This document shows positions 1 to 6,086 of a DNA stretch of 9,615 nt, piece by piece. Below the pieces are notes generated by a model. The model searched no databases, was not told the origin of the DNA, and worked only from the letters and a program-made list of their open reading frames with translations. The stretch is from Balneolales bacterium. Its GTDB lineage: Bacteria; Bacteroidota; Rhodothermia; Balneolales; Natronogracilivirgulaceae. Where the stretch lies: assembly GCA_007120555.1 (NCBI GenBank), contig SKNL01000144.1:1-9615 (forward strand), read 5' to 3'. Positions within the stretch are counted from its first letter, which is position 1; each line of letters begins with the position of its first letter. A program made the position numbers and the translations under genes.

Positions 1-157
1 TCAGATCTGTATTCGCAAGTTTGTCCTCAATATCGGAAGCAAATCGCTCCAGATACGCTGTATCATAAATGTCCGTGACGTTTTTCCACCAGGCGGATTC
101 GTATTCCTGCGCCTTTTCCCATCGGGAACTGTCCGAAACAGAAGGAGTATCACTCAT
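1..157 (-). CDS. N-terminal part of a probable SAM-dependent methyltransferase (runs off the window)
   Basis: A minus-strand reading frame starts with ATG at 157-155 and stays open for 52 codons to the window edge. The residues include the stretch WEKAQEYESAWWKN near position 13-26. A Trp-x-Lys-Ala-Gln-x-x-Glu-x-x-Trp-Trp opening is, from general knowledge, common at the N-terminus of class I SAM-dependent methyltransferases found in surface-polysaccharide clusters. The SAM-binding glycine loop lies outside the window, so the enzyme class is an inference from this short motif. The gene diverges from the motor operon and is probably not functionally part of it. No Shine-Dalgarno sequence is visible upstream. 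Confidence 0.5.
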   Translation of the reverse strand, partial: MSDTPSVSDSSRWEKAQEYESAWWKNVTDIYDTAYLERFASDIEDKLANTDL

Positions 158-323
158 GTGGCATAATATTTATTTAAGCATAACTTTCGGAGATATGGCT
201 TATCCGACATACCGCCAGTATAACATATGTTGACTGGAACTGCTTAACCTCATGAATGTGCAACAGGTATTTTTTCTCAACTCGTGTTGCTTACCCATAA
301 ATGCGTCCCATCCGGTTTTTTTG

Positions 324-355
324 TTTGCTATAGTAATATATAAACAGTAGTTTTT
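324..355 (+). promoter_or_regulatory. Candidate Bacteroidota-type promoter of the operon
   Basis: TTTG at 324-327 is followed 20 nt later by TAGTTTTT at 348-355. The Bacteroidota housekeeping promoter is known as TTG, about 19-21 nt, then TAnnTTTG; this site departs only in the last G. It would place the transcript start near 362, leaving about 55 nt of leader before the ATG at 417. It is a by-eye match in an AT-rich stretch, so it could be chance. Confidence 0.33.
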
Positions 356-416
356 AGGCTCGTCTACACCGCTTTTGAAGGCTATATACGAAATTCACCA
401 AGTTACACATCCACTG

Positions 417-1409
417 ATGACAGCAAGGTTACTCCTTCCTGGATTATTATTATTCTTTTTTGCCTGTGAAAGTACACTCAAAAGAGAGTTTACCATAGCC
501 ATGAGCGGGGAAGACATCCATCTTGCCAGGGAGCATGTGGAAGATGCCCTGACGTTGGACCCGTACGATCCGGAAGCTCTTTATCTGATGGGGAAAATTC
601 ATGTAAAAGAGCGTAACTATCCGGAAGGAAAGTCCTATTTTGAGCGCTCTCTTGATGTGGCTCCGGGCTTCAAACAAGAAATCTCCCATCTGCTTGAAAC
701 CAGCTATCGAAGGGAATTCAATGCGGGCAACAGTGCCTGGGAGAAGGGTCAGTTTGAGACTGCGATCAGGCATTTCGATGCCGCGATTCAGATTTTTCCA
801 GACCGATGGGAGCCCTACCCAGTGAAAGGCGAAGCCCACAAATATCTCGGGCAGTATCCCCAAGCCATTCATGCCTTCCAACACTGTGTTTCGGTTCCGC
901 GCATGCAACGCTTCTGCAGCACGAGTTTGGCTGTCTCCTACTTCCGTAACGGTCAGTTTCAAGAGGCAAAAAGAACGGCAAGGCAATATCTGTCATTATA
1001 CCCTGAGGACAGAAATCTTCTTAAAATCGCGACATATGCCAGCCTTGAAACGGACAACATCGCTGATGCCGAAGCTATGTTTTCGCGTTACATAGATGCA
1101 GGTGCCACCTACGATGCCGTGCTCCAATTTGCAACGGAGTTGAACAACAAAGGTGAAATCTACGTCGCAGAGCGTTTTTTCACACTTTGCCTGAAGGCCA
1201 ATCCCAACGACAAAACAGTACTCGCTGCCTTGTCGTCCATTTATCTTGAAACCGGCAACTTTGACCTTATGGTACAGGCAAACGAAAGGTTGCTTTTACT
1301 CGAACCCCACAACACGGGGCACAAGGAGATGCTGCTTCTGGCTTATGAGCTCGCCGGTGACCTTGAAAGTTACAAGATCATTCAATCCGAACTTGACCTC
1401 AACCCATAG
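417..1409 (+). CDS. TPR-repeat lipoprotein, first gene of the operon
   Basis: The 330-residue product opens with MTAR, a Leu/Phe-rich core and FFFAC, so Cys17 is the likely lipidation site of a type II signal peptide. The lipobox is loose (Phe at -3). The rest is a chain of helical hairpins with tetratricopeptide spacing and Asp/Asn-Pro helix ends (LDPYDP, LSLYPED, KANPND, LLEPHN), roughly 7-8 repeats over residues 30-325. TPR lipoproteins act as scaffolds at the inner face of the outer membrane; the partner is unknown. I chose ATG 417 over an in-frame TTG at 375 because it puts the signal peptide at the very N-terminus and leaves room for a leader. The next gene follows after 12 nt. By position and type it resembles GltE-type lipoproteins of gliding machineries, but sequence homology is not claimed. 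Confidence 0.82.
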   Translation: MTARLLLPGLLLFFFACESTLKREFTIAMSGEDIHLAREHVEDALTLDPYDPEALYLMGKIHVKERNYPEGKSYFERSLDVAPGFKQEISHLLETSYRREFNAGNSAWEKGQFETAIRHFDAAIQIFPDRWEPYPVKGEAHKYLGQYPQAIHAFQHCVSVPRMQRFCSTSLAVSYFRNGQFQEAKRTARQYLSLYPEDRNLLKIATYASLETDNIADAEAMFSRYIDAGATYDAVLQFATELNNKGEIYVAERFFTLCLKANPNDKTVLAALSSIYLETGNFDLMVQANERLLLLEPHNTGHKEMLLLAYELAGDLESYKIIQSELDLNP

Positions 1410-1421
1410 GAACCTGCCCGG

Positions 1422-1898
1422 ATGAAAAAAGCTTCACAACCAATACCATTTTATTGGGTTATAGCCAGCGTTTTGGCGGTATTTACCATAGTTCAGCAGC
1501 CTGGATTCAATCCGGCTTTTGCAGAAACCATACAGGAAAACATGGTCGCTATCGGCAAGACAGAAATACCTGCAGGTAATAACCGTGCCGCAGCGTCACT
1601 TCAGGATGACAATGACGGTATAAGAGTCGGACCCAATCCCTTTACCCCAAACAACAACGGGTTCAACGATTTCGTCAGATTTGACTTTTCGGGCGCCAAT
1701 GCGGTTACCGGGTATCTGGTCCGGATCTTTGACATGAACGGCAAACAAGTGCGCTCACTTGCGGCTGACGGGCAATCCGAAATCATCTGGGATGGAACCG
1801 ACACGGGCGGTTCGGTGCTGAAACCGGGTATTTACCTTTATCTCATAGAAAGAAACAGCCGTGTGATCCGTCGCGGTTCCATCACACTGGCTTTGTAA
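1422..1898 (+). CDS. Small secreted protein made almost only of a FlgD-Ig/T9SS C-terminal-type domain
   Basis: The 158-residue protein has a signal peptide with a hydrophobic segment at about 11-24 and a likely AFA/ET cleavage after residue 34. A short polar stretch follows, then one domain at about 67-158. That domain shows the hallmarks of FlgD-like Ig or gliding/T9SS C-terminal modules: VGPNPFTPNNNGFND at 69-83, LVRIFDMNGKQVRSL at 99-113, IIWDGTD at 121-127 and LKPGIYLYLIE at 133-143. It ends in ITLAL. Such modules normally sit at the end of large secreted proteins and direct export or surface attachment; here there is practically no cargo. A PorP/SprF-like barrel follows after 10 nt, as sprF follows sprB in gliding Bacteroidota. 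A weak AGGAA lies about 10 nt before the ATG. It may be a surface or motor-associated Ig subunit. Confidence 0.8.
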   Translation: MKKASQPIPFYWVIASVLAVFTIVQQPGFNPAFAETIQENMVAIGKTEIPAGNNRAAASLQDDNDGIRVGPNPFTPNNNGFNDFVRFDFSGANAVTGYLVRIFDMNGKQVRSLAADGQSEIIWDGTDTGGSVLKPGIYLYLIERNSRVIRRGSITLAL

Positions 1899-1908
1899 TG
1901 TCATCCCC

Positions 1909-3693
1909 ATGAGGTTAATCCCCTGTTGCATATTACTCATTCTGTTCATCCCGGCTTTTACCAGTAAGGTGCAAGCCCAGGATTTTATCAGCGGGCCATC
2001 CACAAGTACACTTGACAGCAAGGCCATCCTTGGAAATCCTGCATTGATCTCCTTTCAGCGACCGCAGGTGGCTCTCGGGGTAAAAACACACTATTCGGGC
2101 TTTTCCGACAGCTCGGAATCAGGCTTCAGGCAAGGCTATTTCGTCTCATCCCTTCCGGGTATCAGAGGCGGCAGATTTGGCGCCGCAGCTCATGCCCGCT
2201 ACTTCAACAGTCCCGTCTTCACCCGCAGTCAGCTGAGCGGTTCCTTTTCTGTCCGGTTGTGGCACCGGGTTTCTGTTGGCGTTACCGGATCGCTGCACCA
2301 TGTCGGTTACAACCGTGACAACTTTGTGGACTTCGACTTTGGAGATCCGGTTTTTCAGAATGGATTCTCCCGAAACACGTTCAACTCTGCTGCAGGCATC
2401 TATGCCCGGCCACTTTCAAATGTGGAACTGGCGCTGGGCGCCCGTAACCTTAACGAGCCCGATATCTCCCTTTCCGGCAACGGTGTCAAGGAGCCTCTTG
2501 AATTTTTCGGTGCGCTGAGTTACCGTTATGACTTCGTAAGAGGAACTGTCGAATTTGTAAACGACAGGTACGGGCTCGACACAAGAGTGCACCTGGAGGC
2601 GTTTTCAACCGAAGGATACTTTGCCCGAATGGGTACTAATATGAGCTTCGACAGAGGCTATATTGAGGCACAGATGCATGTATATGGTGGTGTCAGCATC
2701 AACTATCAGTTTGAAATGCCTTTCAATGACGTCCTTTCAGAGACCTATGGTTCACACATGTTCTCTCTGGTTTACGAGTTCAACAGGGTGCCCCCGCTGC
2801 CACAACGACGTCCCGCGGCAGTTGCCATGCCGGAGGTTGTCCGTTCACGCACTGATGCCATTTTGCCCTCTGCAATAGTTCTGACCTCTTCCACAGATCA
2901 TCTCGAGTACAAGGAGGTAACCCTCACTCGCAGAATCGATACAACCACGGTCACTCAGGAGGATCTTCTGCACCTGACAGCTTATGATATCGGCAACCTG
3001 GATCATCAGCAGGATTATTTCCGGATGCCTTACAGCGGGCGACGGCCCGACACTGCTCCGTTGCCGGCCGGTGCCGCACCGGAGCCTGTCATTACCGATA
3101 ATTATCGCAAGACCCTGGACTTTATCCGCGATCACATCCTCTCAAACAACCGGATGATGAAATTGGTGGTCGAGGACGGGACACAGGTTCGAGCAGCAGG
3201 CCTGAGAGAACAGTTCCGCCAGCAAAGCGGACGGGATATTCCCGTTTCGGTTACCTATCGGTCACAGCAAGCGGATTCCATGAGAAGTGCGACCCCGGTA
3301 AACCAGCAGCTGCTTGAAGATCAGCAAGTAACCGTCCTGACACCTGAAAATGCCAGAATCAGGCCTGTGAACTCAGCAGGCGCTTCGGCAAGCGAGTGGG
3401 CACTGCGAATTTACGCTGCAAACGGACAGGTCATAAACGAAATACAGGCAGCATCTGATTTCCCGGATATCATTGAGTGGAACTGGCGACTTGCTGACGG
3501 CTCCATCATCCCCCCGGGCCTGTACACGTACAGCCTGCATTGGGCAGATGATAATGGCTCCTGGCAGGAAACCAGAAGCCGCTACCTTTATGTTCAGAAA
3601 ATTACCCGAAACATCACCATAGACATCACAAAAGACCTGGATAAAATTCATTCTGATCCTGACAGAATTGAATTGATTCTAAAAAACAAATAA
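1909..3693 (+). CDS. Outer-membrane beta-barrel (PorP/SprF-like) with C-terminal FlgD-like Ig domain
   Basis: The 594-residue protein starts with a signal peptide, probably cut at VQA/QD after residue 23. Residues about 24-292 alternate hydrophobic and polar residues with many aromatics and short turns. The segment includes ILGNPALISFQRPQVALG near the start, as in PorP/SprF and related barrels, and closes with an aromatic-rich strand, MFSLVYEFNR. A Pro/Arg-rich linker (about 293-310) and a soluble region of unclear fold (about 310-480) follow. At about 495-562 comes a second FlgD-like module (LRIYAANGQV, EWNWRLADGS, IPPGLYTYSL) that parallels the end of the preceding gene. The module is followed by about 30 residues, so it is not a terminal sorting signal. 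PorP/SprF proteins are outer-membrane partners of T9SS or gliding adhesins; the exact family here is inferred. Its stop codon abuts the next ATG. Confidence 0.72.
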   Translation: MRLIPCCILLILFIPAFTSKVQAQDFISGPSTSTLDSKAILGNPALISFQRPQVALGVKTHYSGFSDSSESGFRQGYFVSSLPGIRGGRFGAAAHARYFNSPVFTRSQLSGSFSVRLWHRVSVGVTGSLHHVGYNRDNFVDFDFGDPVFQNGFSRNTFNSAAGIYARPLSNVELALGARNLNEPDISLSGNGVKEPLEFFGALSYRYDFVRGTVEFVNDRYGLDTRVHLEAFSTEGYFARMGTNMSFDRGYIEAQMHVYGGVSINYQFEMPFNDVLSETYGSHMFSLVYEFNRVPPLPQRRPAAVAMPEVVRSRTDAILPSAIVLTSSTDHLEYKEVTLTRRIDTTTVTQEDLLHLTAYDIGNLDHQQDYFRMPYSGRRPDTAPLPAGAAPEPVITDNYRKTLDFIRDHILSNNRMMKLVVEDGTQVRAAGLREQFRQQSGRDIPVSVTYRSQQADSMRSATPVNQQLLEDQQVTVLTPENARIRPVNSAGASASEWALRIYAANGQVINEIQAASDFPDIIEWNWRLADGSIIPPGLYTYSLHWADDNGSWQETRSRYLYVQKITRNITIDITKDLDKIHSDPDRIELILKNK

Positions 3694-4569
3694 ATGCTTA
3701 ACGAAATGACTAATTACAAATATGTTGCCATGGGTTTGGCGTCTGGAAGCTTTCTGTCACTGCTTCCATTCACTGCACATGCACAGGTAAACAATCAGAA
3801 TGGCGCAGCTGCAGGAATGGAAGGATTGCAAGAACTGACCGGAGGGATTGCCTCGGCAAATCTTTGGGATCTGATAGGTCAGGCCGGTGTGATGCAGTAT
3901 CCGATCTTCGCAGTACTCATCATCGGTGTATTCCTGATCAGTCTGAAGGTATATGAGCTCCTCAGCGATAGAAGGCTGAACAGATCCCTGGAGCGTACCG
4001 GCTTCGAAAATCTCACCATCAAGGATATCAGGAAAAAGGTTTCCAACGAACCAGACCACATGCTGTCACGATTGATGGCCAAGTTGCTGAATGTCTTCCT
4101 GACAAACAGAAATGCCGATTACCTGCACGACGAGATTTCCAACTATTATTCCAACGAGCAGCATAAGTACAAAACGTTCAAGAACAGGATCGACTTCCTG
4201 TCAGATACCGCCGGTGCACTTGGCCTTCTGGGTACCGTTTGGGGGATGTTCATTGTGTTCTCCTCAGGCGCCCTGGAAAAAGATGTCATTCTCGCCGGTA
4301 TGGGCCTTGCTTTGATGTCCACCCTGCTCGGACTTGTTGTCAGTATCACACTCAATTTCTTTTCGACTGTAACGGAGGGATACTTCGCAAGACATTTGGA
4401 ACGGATTTCTTCCAAAGCCGATGAGATGCGGTTCCGGCTTATTGAACTTGGCGACAATTCCAGCAGCCTCGATTTCTCTCCGGCAAGAACAGGCAGCAAA
4501 CCAGTGAGCCCGAGACAATACCAGCAACAGGGTAGTGAAGCCGGCGAGTCTCAAAAAAAAAATCTCTGA
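3694..4569 (+). CDS. MotA/TolQ/ExbB-family proton-channel protein
   Basis: This 291-residue inner-membrane protein has an N-terminal signal-like segment (about 10-30, ending AHA/Q) and three membrane helices at about 67-88, 172-193 and 198-223. TM2 carries LGLLGTVWGMF, the hallmark of ExbB/TolQ proteins, with Thr181 matching the conserved channel Thr. TM3 (MGLALMSTLLGLVV) holds Thr210 at the second conserved polar position. The roughly 80-residue loop between TM1 and TM2 should be cytoplasmic, as in ExbB. With an ExbD-type partner it would form a pentameric proton channel driving envelope work. The start directly follows the upstream stop (TAA then ATG), which suggests translational coupling. 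The last codons run through ten A residues, and the -1 frame continues into the downstream Ig domains, so an extended form is possible. Confidence 0.93.
   Translation: MLNEMTNYKYVAMGLASGSFLSLLPFTAHAQVNNQNGAAAGMEGLQELTGGIASANLWDLIGQAGVMQYPIFAVLIIGVFLISLKVYELLSDRRLNRSLERTGFENLTIKDIRKKVSNEPDHMLSRLMAKLLNVFLTNRNADYLHDEISNYYSNEQHKYKTFKNRIDFLSDTAGALGLLGTVWGMFIVFSSGALEKDVILAGMGLALMSTLLGLVVSITLNFFSTVTEGYFARHLERISSKADEMRFRLIELGDNSSSLDFSPARTGSKPVSPRQYQQQGSEAGESQKKNL
4553..4562 (+). other. A10 slippery run at the end of the ExbB frame
   Basis: Ten consecutive A residues lie in the ExbB frame as CAA AAA AAA AAT, so A-AAA-AAA sits in the register of a classical -1 slippery heptamer (as in dnaX, A-AAA-AAG). 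The 0-frame stop TGA follows at 4567-4569. Runs of nine or more A residues are also known to cause RNA polymerase slippage. I see no convincing stimulatory hairpin or internal Shine-Dalgarno at the usual spacing. A hairpin is not needed for the transcriptional route. Confidence 0.6.
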
Positions 4570-4691
4570 ATAACGAAACAGGCATAGCCACGGCAGAAGA
4601 TCAAGAACCGATCCCGGAAACACCGAAACCGGATAGGCTGCAGATCAAGCCATACGAAAAACAAATACGGGCATTTGATACCCTGAAAAAC

Positions 4692-5255
4692 GTGAGTGTC
4701 CAGCTCATGGGAACAGATGAAAAACCCGTTCCCGGACAAATGCTGGATGTGATCGTTGCCGGCAACGGCGAAGTAAACAATCAAAAGGAAAAAACAACGA
4801 TAACCACAGATGAAAATGGCACCGCATATTTCGATCTGAAAGCCGGAAAAAAAACCGGAACCCTCAGAATCCGCGTTCGCTGCCAGGATTTTGAATTCAA
4901 GCACATAACTGCTGATCTGCAAACAGTCATCATCCCGAATGAACCATCCAACCTGGAAATACACAATAATCAACAGGCTCAACCGGCAGGCAGAAAACTG
5001 CCCAAGCCCATACGGGTGGTTGTTCAGGACCGGTTCGGGAATCCTGTCAACAAGGCAGCTGTATCGTTCCAGGTAACCATGGGAGATGGTTTTTTTGACA
5101 ACAACAACAGCAAAAAAATAATCGAAACCACTAACGATAACGGAGAAATAATCATGGACTTCACACTTGGCAAAGAACCCGGGTTCAATGCGGTTGATAT
5201 CCGGGTTGCCGATACGGATCTCGTTAAGGCGTTTCAAGCGGTTGGACAAGATTAA
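4692..5255 (+). CDS. Two tandem Big_1-type Ig-like domains; annotated start is probably not the real one
   Basis: From GTG 4692 the product would be 187 residues with no signal peptide, membrane segment or Shine-Dalgarno sequence. It contains two Ig-like repeats of the Big_1 (invasin/intimin) type with matching landmarks. Repeat 1 has VSVQLMGTDEKPVPG, then TDENGTAYFDLKAG and GTLRIRV. Repeat 2 has IRVVVQDRFGNPVNK, then TNDNGEIIMDFTLG and NAVDIRV. Repeat 2 begins with SNLEIHN about 20 residues before its IRVVVQD strand. The equivalent in repeat 1, DRLQIKP, is encoded at 4632-4652, upstream of the GTG. The frame is therefore coding before the start codon, which supports synthesis by slippage from the ExbB gene. 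Ig domains of this type are usually extracytoplasmic structural spacers. The next gene follows after 12 nt. Confidence 0.6.
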   Translation: MSVQLMGTDEKPVPGQMLDVIVAGNGEVNNQKEKTTITTDENGTAYFDLKAGKKTGTLRIRVRCQDFEFKHITADLQTVIIPNEPSNLEIHNNQQAQPAGRKLPKPIRVVVQDRFGNPVNKAAVSFQVTMGDGFFDNNNSKKIIETTNDNGEIIMDFTLGKEPGFNAVDIRVADTDLVKAFQAVGQD

Positions 5256-5267
5256 TTTGCATATAAT

Positions 5268-5660
5268 ATGAAAAGAGGCCGATTCCTTTTACGATTTGTC
5301 GATGTGGTACTCATCCTGCTATTCGGATTCATCGTGATTTCCGACCTGGATGAGGATTCCATGATCATGCTCCCGGCCAGCAGCGAGACGGAGCTGCCCC
5401 CGCTCGGTCCTGAAGTGGTCCTGTATATCGGTATCACCAGCGACGGCAATTTCATCGATGAACGGGAAAATATCCAGCTACAGGATACGGTCCAGCTGCG
5501 GCGTTACATTGAGAACCACCGCAACAGGTTTGGCGATCTGGCCAAGGTCAGGATCAGGGCCAATTATGATACCAGGGCCAAGTACACGATGCAGGTTGCC
5601 GAAATTTGTGATGATCTGAATATCAGCAAGGCCATTGACGTTAGACTTACCGGAAACTAG
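5268..5660 (+). CDS. ExbD/TolR-family stator protein, copy 1
   Basis: The 130-residue protein has a short cytoplasmic Arg/Lys-rich start, one membrane helix at about 6-25 (FLLRFVDVVLILLFGFIV) and a periplasmic remainder. Asp12 in RFVDVVL sits where the essential proton-carrying Asp of ExbD/TolR lies. The C-terminal part has the ExbD/TolR layout: a strand VRIRANYD at 94-101, a helix YTMQVAEICDDLNIS and a final strand AIDVRL. Length is typical of the family. It would form the rod dimer inside the ExbB pentamer. It is followed after 3 nt by a close paralogue with nearly the same helix. No Shine-Dalgarno sequence is visible. Confidence 0.88.
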   Translation: MKRGRFLLRFVDVVLILLFGFIVISDLDEDSMIMLPASSETELPPLGPEVVLYIGITSDGNFIDERENIQLQDTVQLRRYIENHRNRFGDLAKVRIRANYDTRAKYTMQVAEICDDLNISKAIDVRLTGN

Positions 5661-5663
5661 ATT

Positions 5664-6086
5664 ATGAGAAACAGTTCGTTCCTTATCAGGTTCATTGATA
5701 TCGGATTGATCATCCTTTTTGGATTTGTGATCATCAGTGACATAACGGTACGGTCACATATCGATCTCCCCTCGTCAGATCCTGATGACCAGGAAGTAAC
5801 CGAGGACAGGGAACTGTCGCTGATCGTGATCAATATCGATCCGGACAATACGTTCCGTGTTTCTGATTATCATACGTCCACCTTCTGGGGCGAATACCAT
5901 AATCTTCAGATACTTGAATCGGTGCTGCAGGATCTGAAAGACCACCTTGTTGAAGAGGGTGAATCTCCTGCAGCCCTGTTAGAACCTCACGAAGATATTA
6001 CGATGCAGAGTCTTATTGATGTCATGGATATCTGTGACCGGCTAGGCATCCCCAAAAACATCAATGTCCAATCGATGTCTCTTTAG
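5664..6086 (+). CDS. ExbD/TolR-family stator protein, copy 2
   Basis: The 140-residue protein repeats the layout of its neighbour. The membrane helix SFLIRFIDIGLIILFGFVI has Asp12 at the channel position and is very similar to that of copy 1, which points to a tandem duplication. The periplasmic part has diverged. It has a longer middle section with aromatic residues (YHTSTFWGEYHN at 69-80), an acidic helix and a C-terminal MQSLIDVMDICDRLGIP that still aligns with the ExbD fold. Two different ExbD proteins with one ExbB suggest a heterodimeric stator rod, as proposed for AglQ/AglS with AglR in Myxococcus. Its TAG stop directly abuts the next ATG, suggesting coupled translation. Confidence 0.87.
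   Translation: MRNSSFLIRFIDIGLIILFGFVIISDITVRSHIDLPSSDPDDQEVTEDRELSLIVINIDPDNTFRVSDYHTSTFWGEYHNLQILESVLQDLKDHLVEEGESPAALLEPHEDITMQSLIDVMDICDRLGIPKNINVQSMSL

Larger units (their letters stand above)
3694..5255 (+). other. Possible frameshifted fusion: ExbB channel plus two Ig domains (about 520 aa)
   Basis: A -1 shift on the A run joins 289 codons of the ExbB frame to 231 codons of the Ig frame. The -1 frame is open from 4539 to the TAA at 5253-5255 and contains no ATG, GTG or TTG until GTG 4692. The joined sequence makes sense as protein: an acidic, Pro-rich linker (ETGIATAEDQEPIPETPKPD) leads into the first beta strand of Ig domain 1. By ExbB topology the Ig domains would lie on the cytoplasmic side, which is unusual. 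A missing or extra A in the sequence would give the same picture, so I hold this as a hypothesis. Confidence 0.5.

Noticed and set aside
222..231. Palindrome AACATATGTT in the divergent intergenic region
   Set aside because: A 10-bp perfect palindrome is expected several times by chance in a window of this size, and it does not extend further.
375..416. In-frame TTG at 375 as the start of the first TPR lipoprotein
   Set aside because: It would add 14 residues before the signal peptide and almost remove the leader behind the candidate promoter. ATG 417 gives a normal lipoprotein signal peptide.
3100..3290. OmpA-like peptidoglycan-binding domain in the barrel protein
   Set aside because: The helix-strand rhythm (LDFIRDHILSNNRMMKLVVE) is suggestive, but the conserved OmpA-family signature residues for peptidoglycan binding are not seen.
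4551..5249. Long antisense open frame (232 codons) over the Ig-domain region
   Set aside because: It is a mirror of a region with clear Ig-domain coding on the plus strand. Its translation is rich in Phe, Tyr and Cys with no recognisable family.
5262..5267. TATAAT just before the ATG at 5268, as an internal promoter
   Set aside because: It abuts the start codon, would start transcription inside the gene, and has no convincing upstream element.
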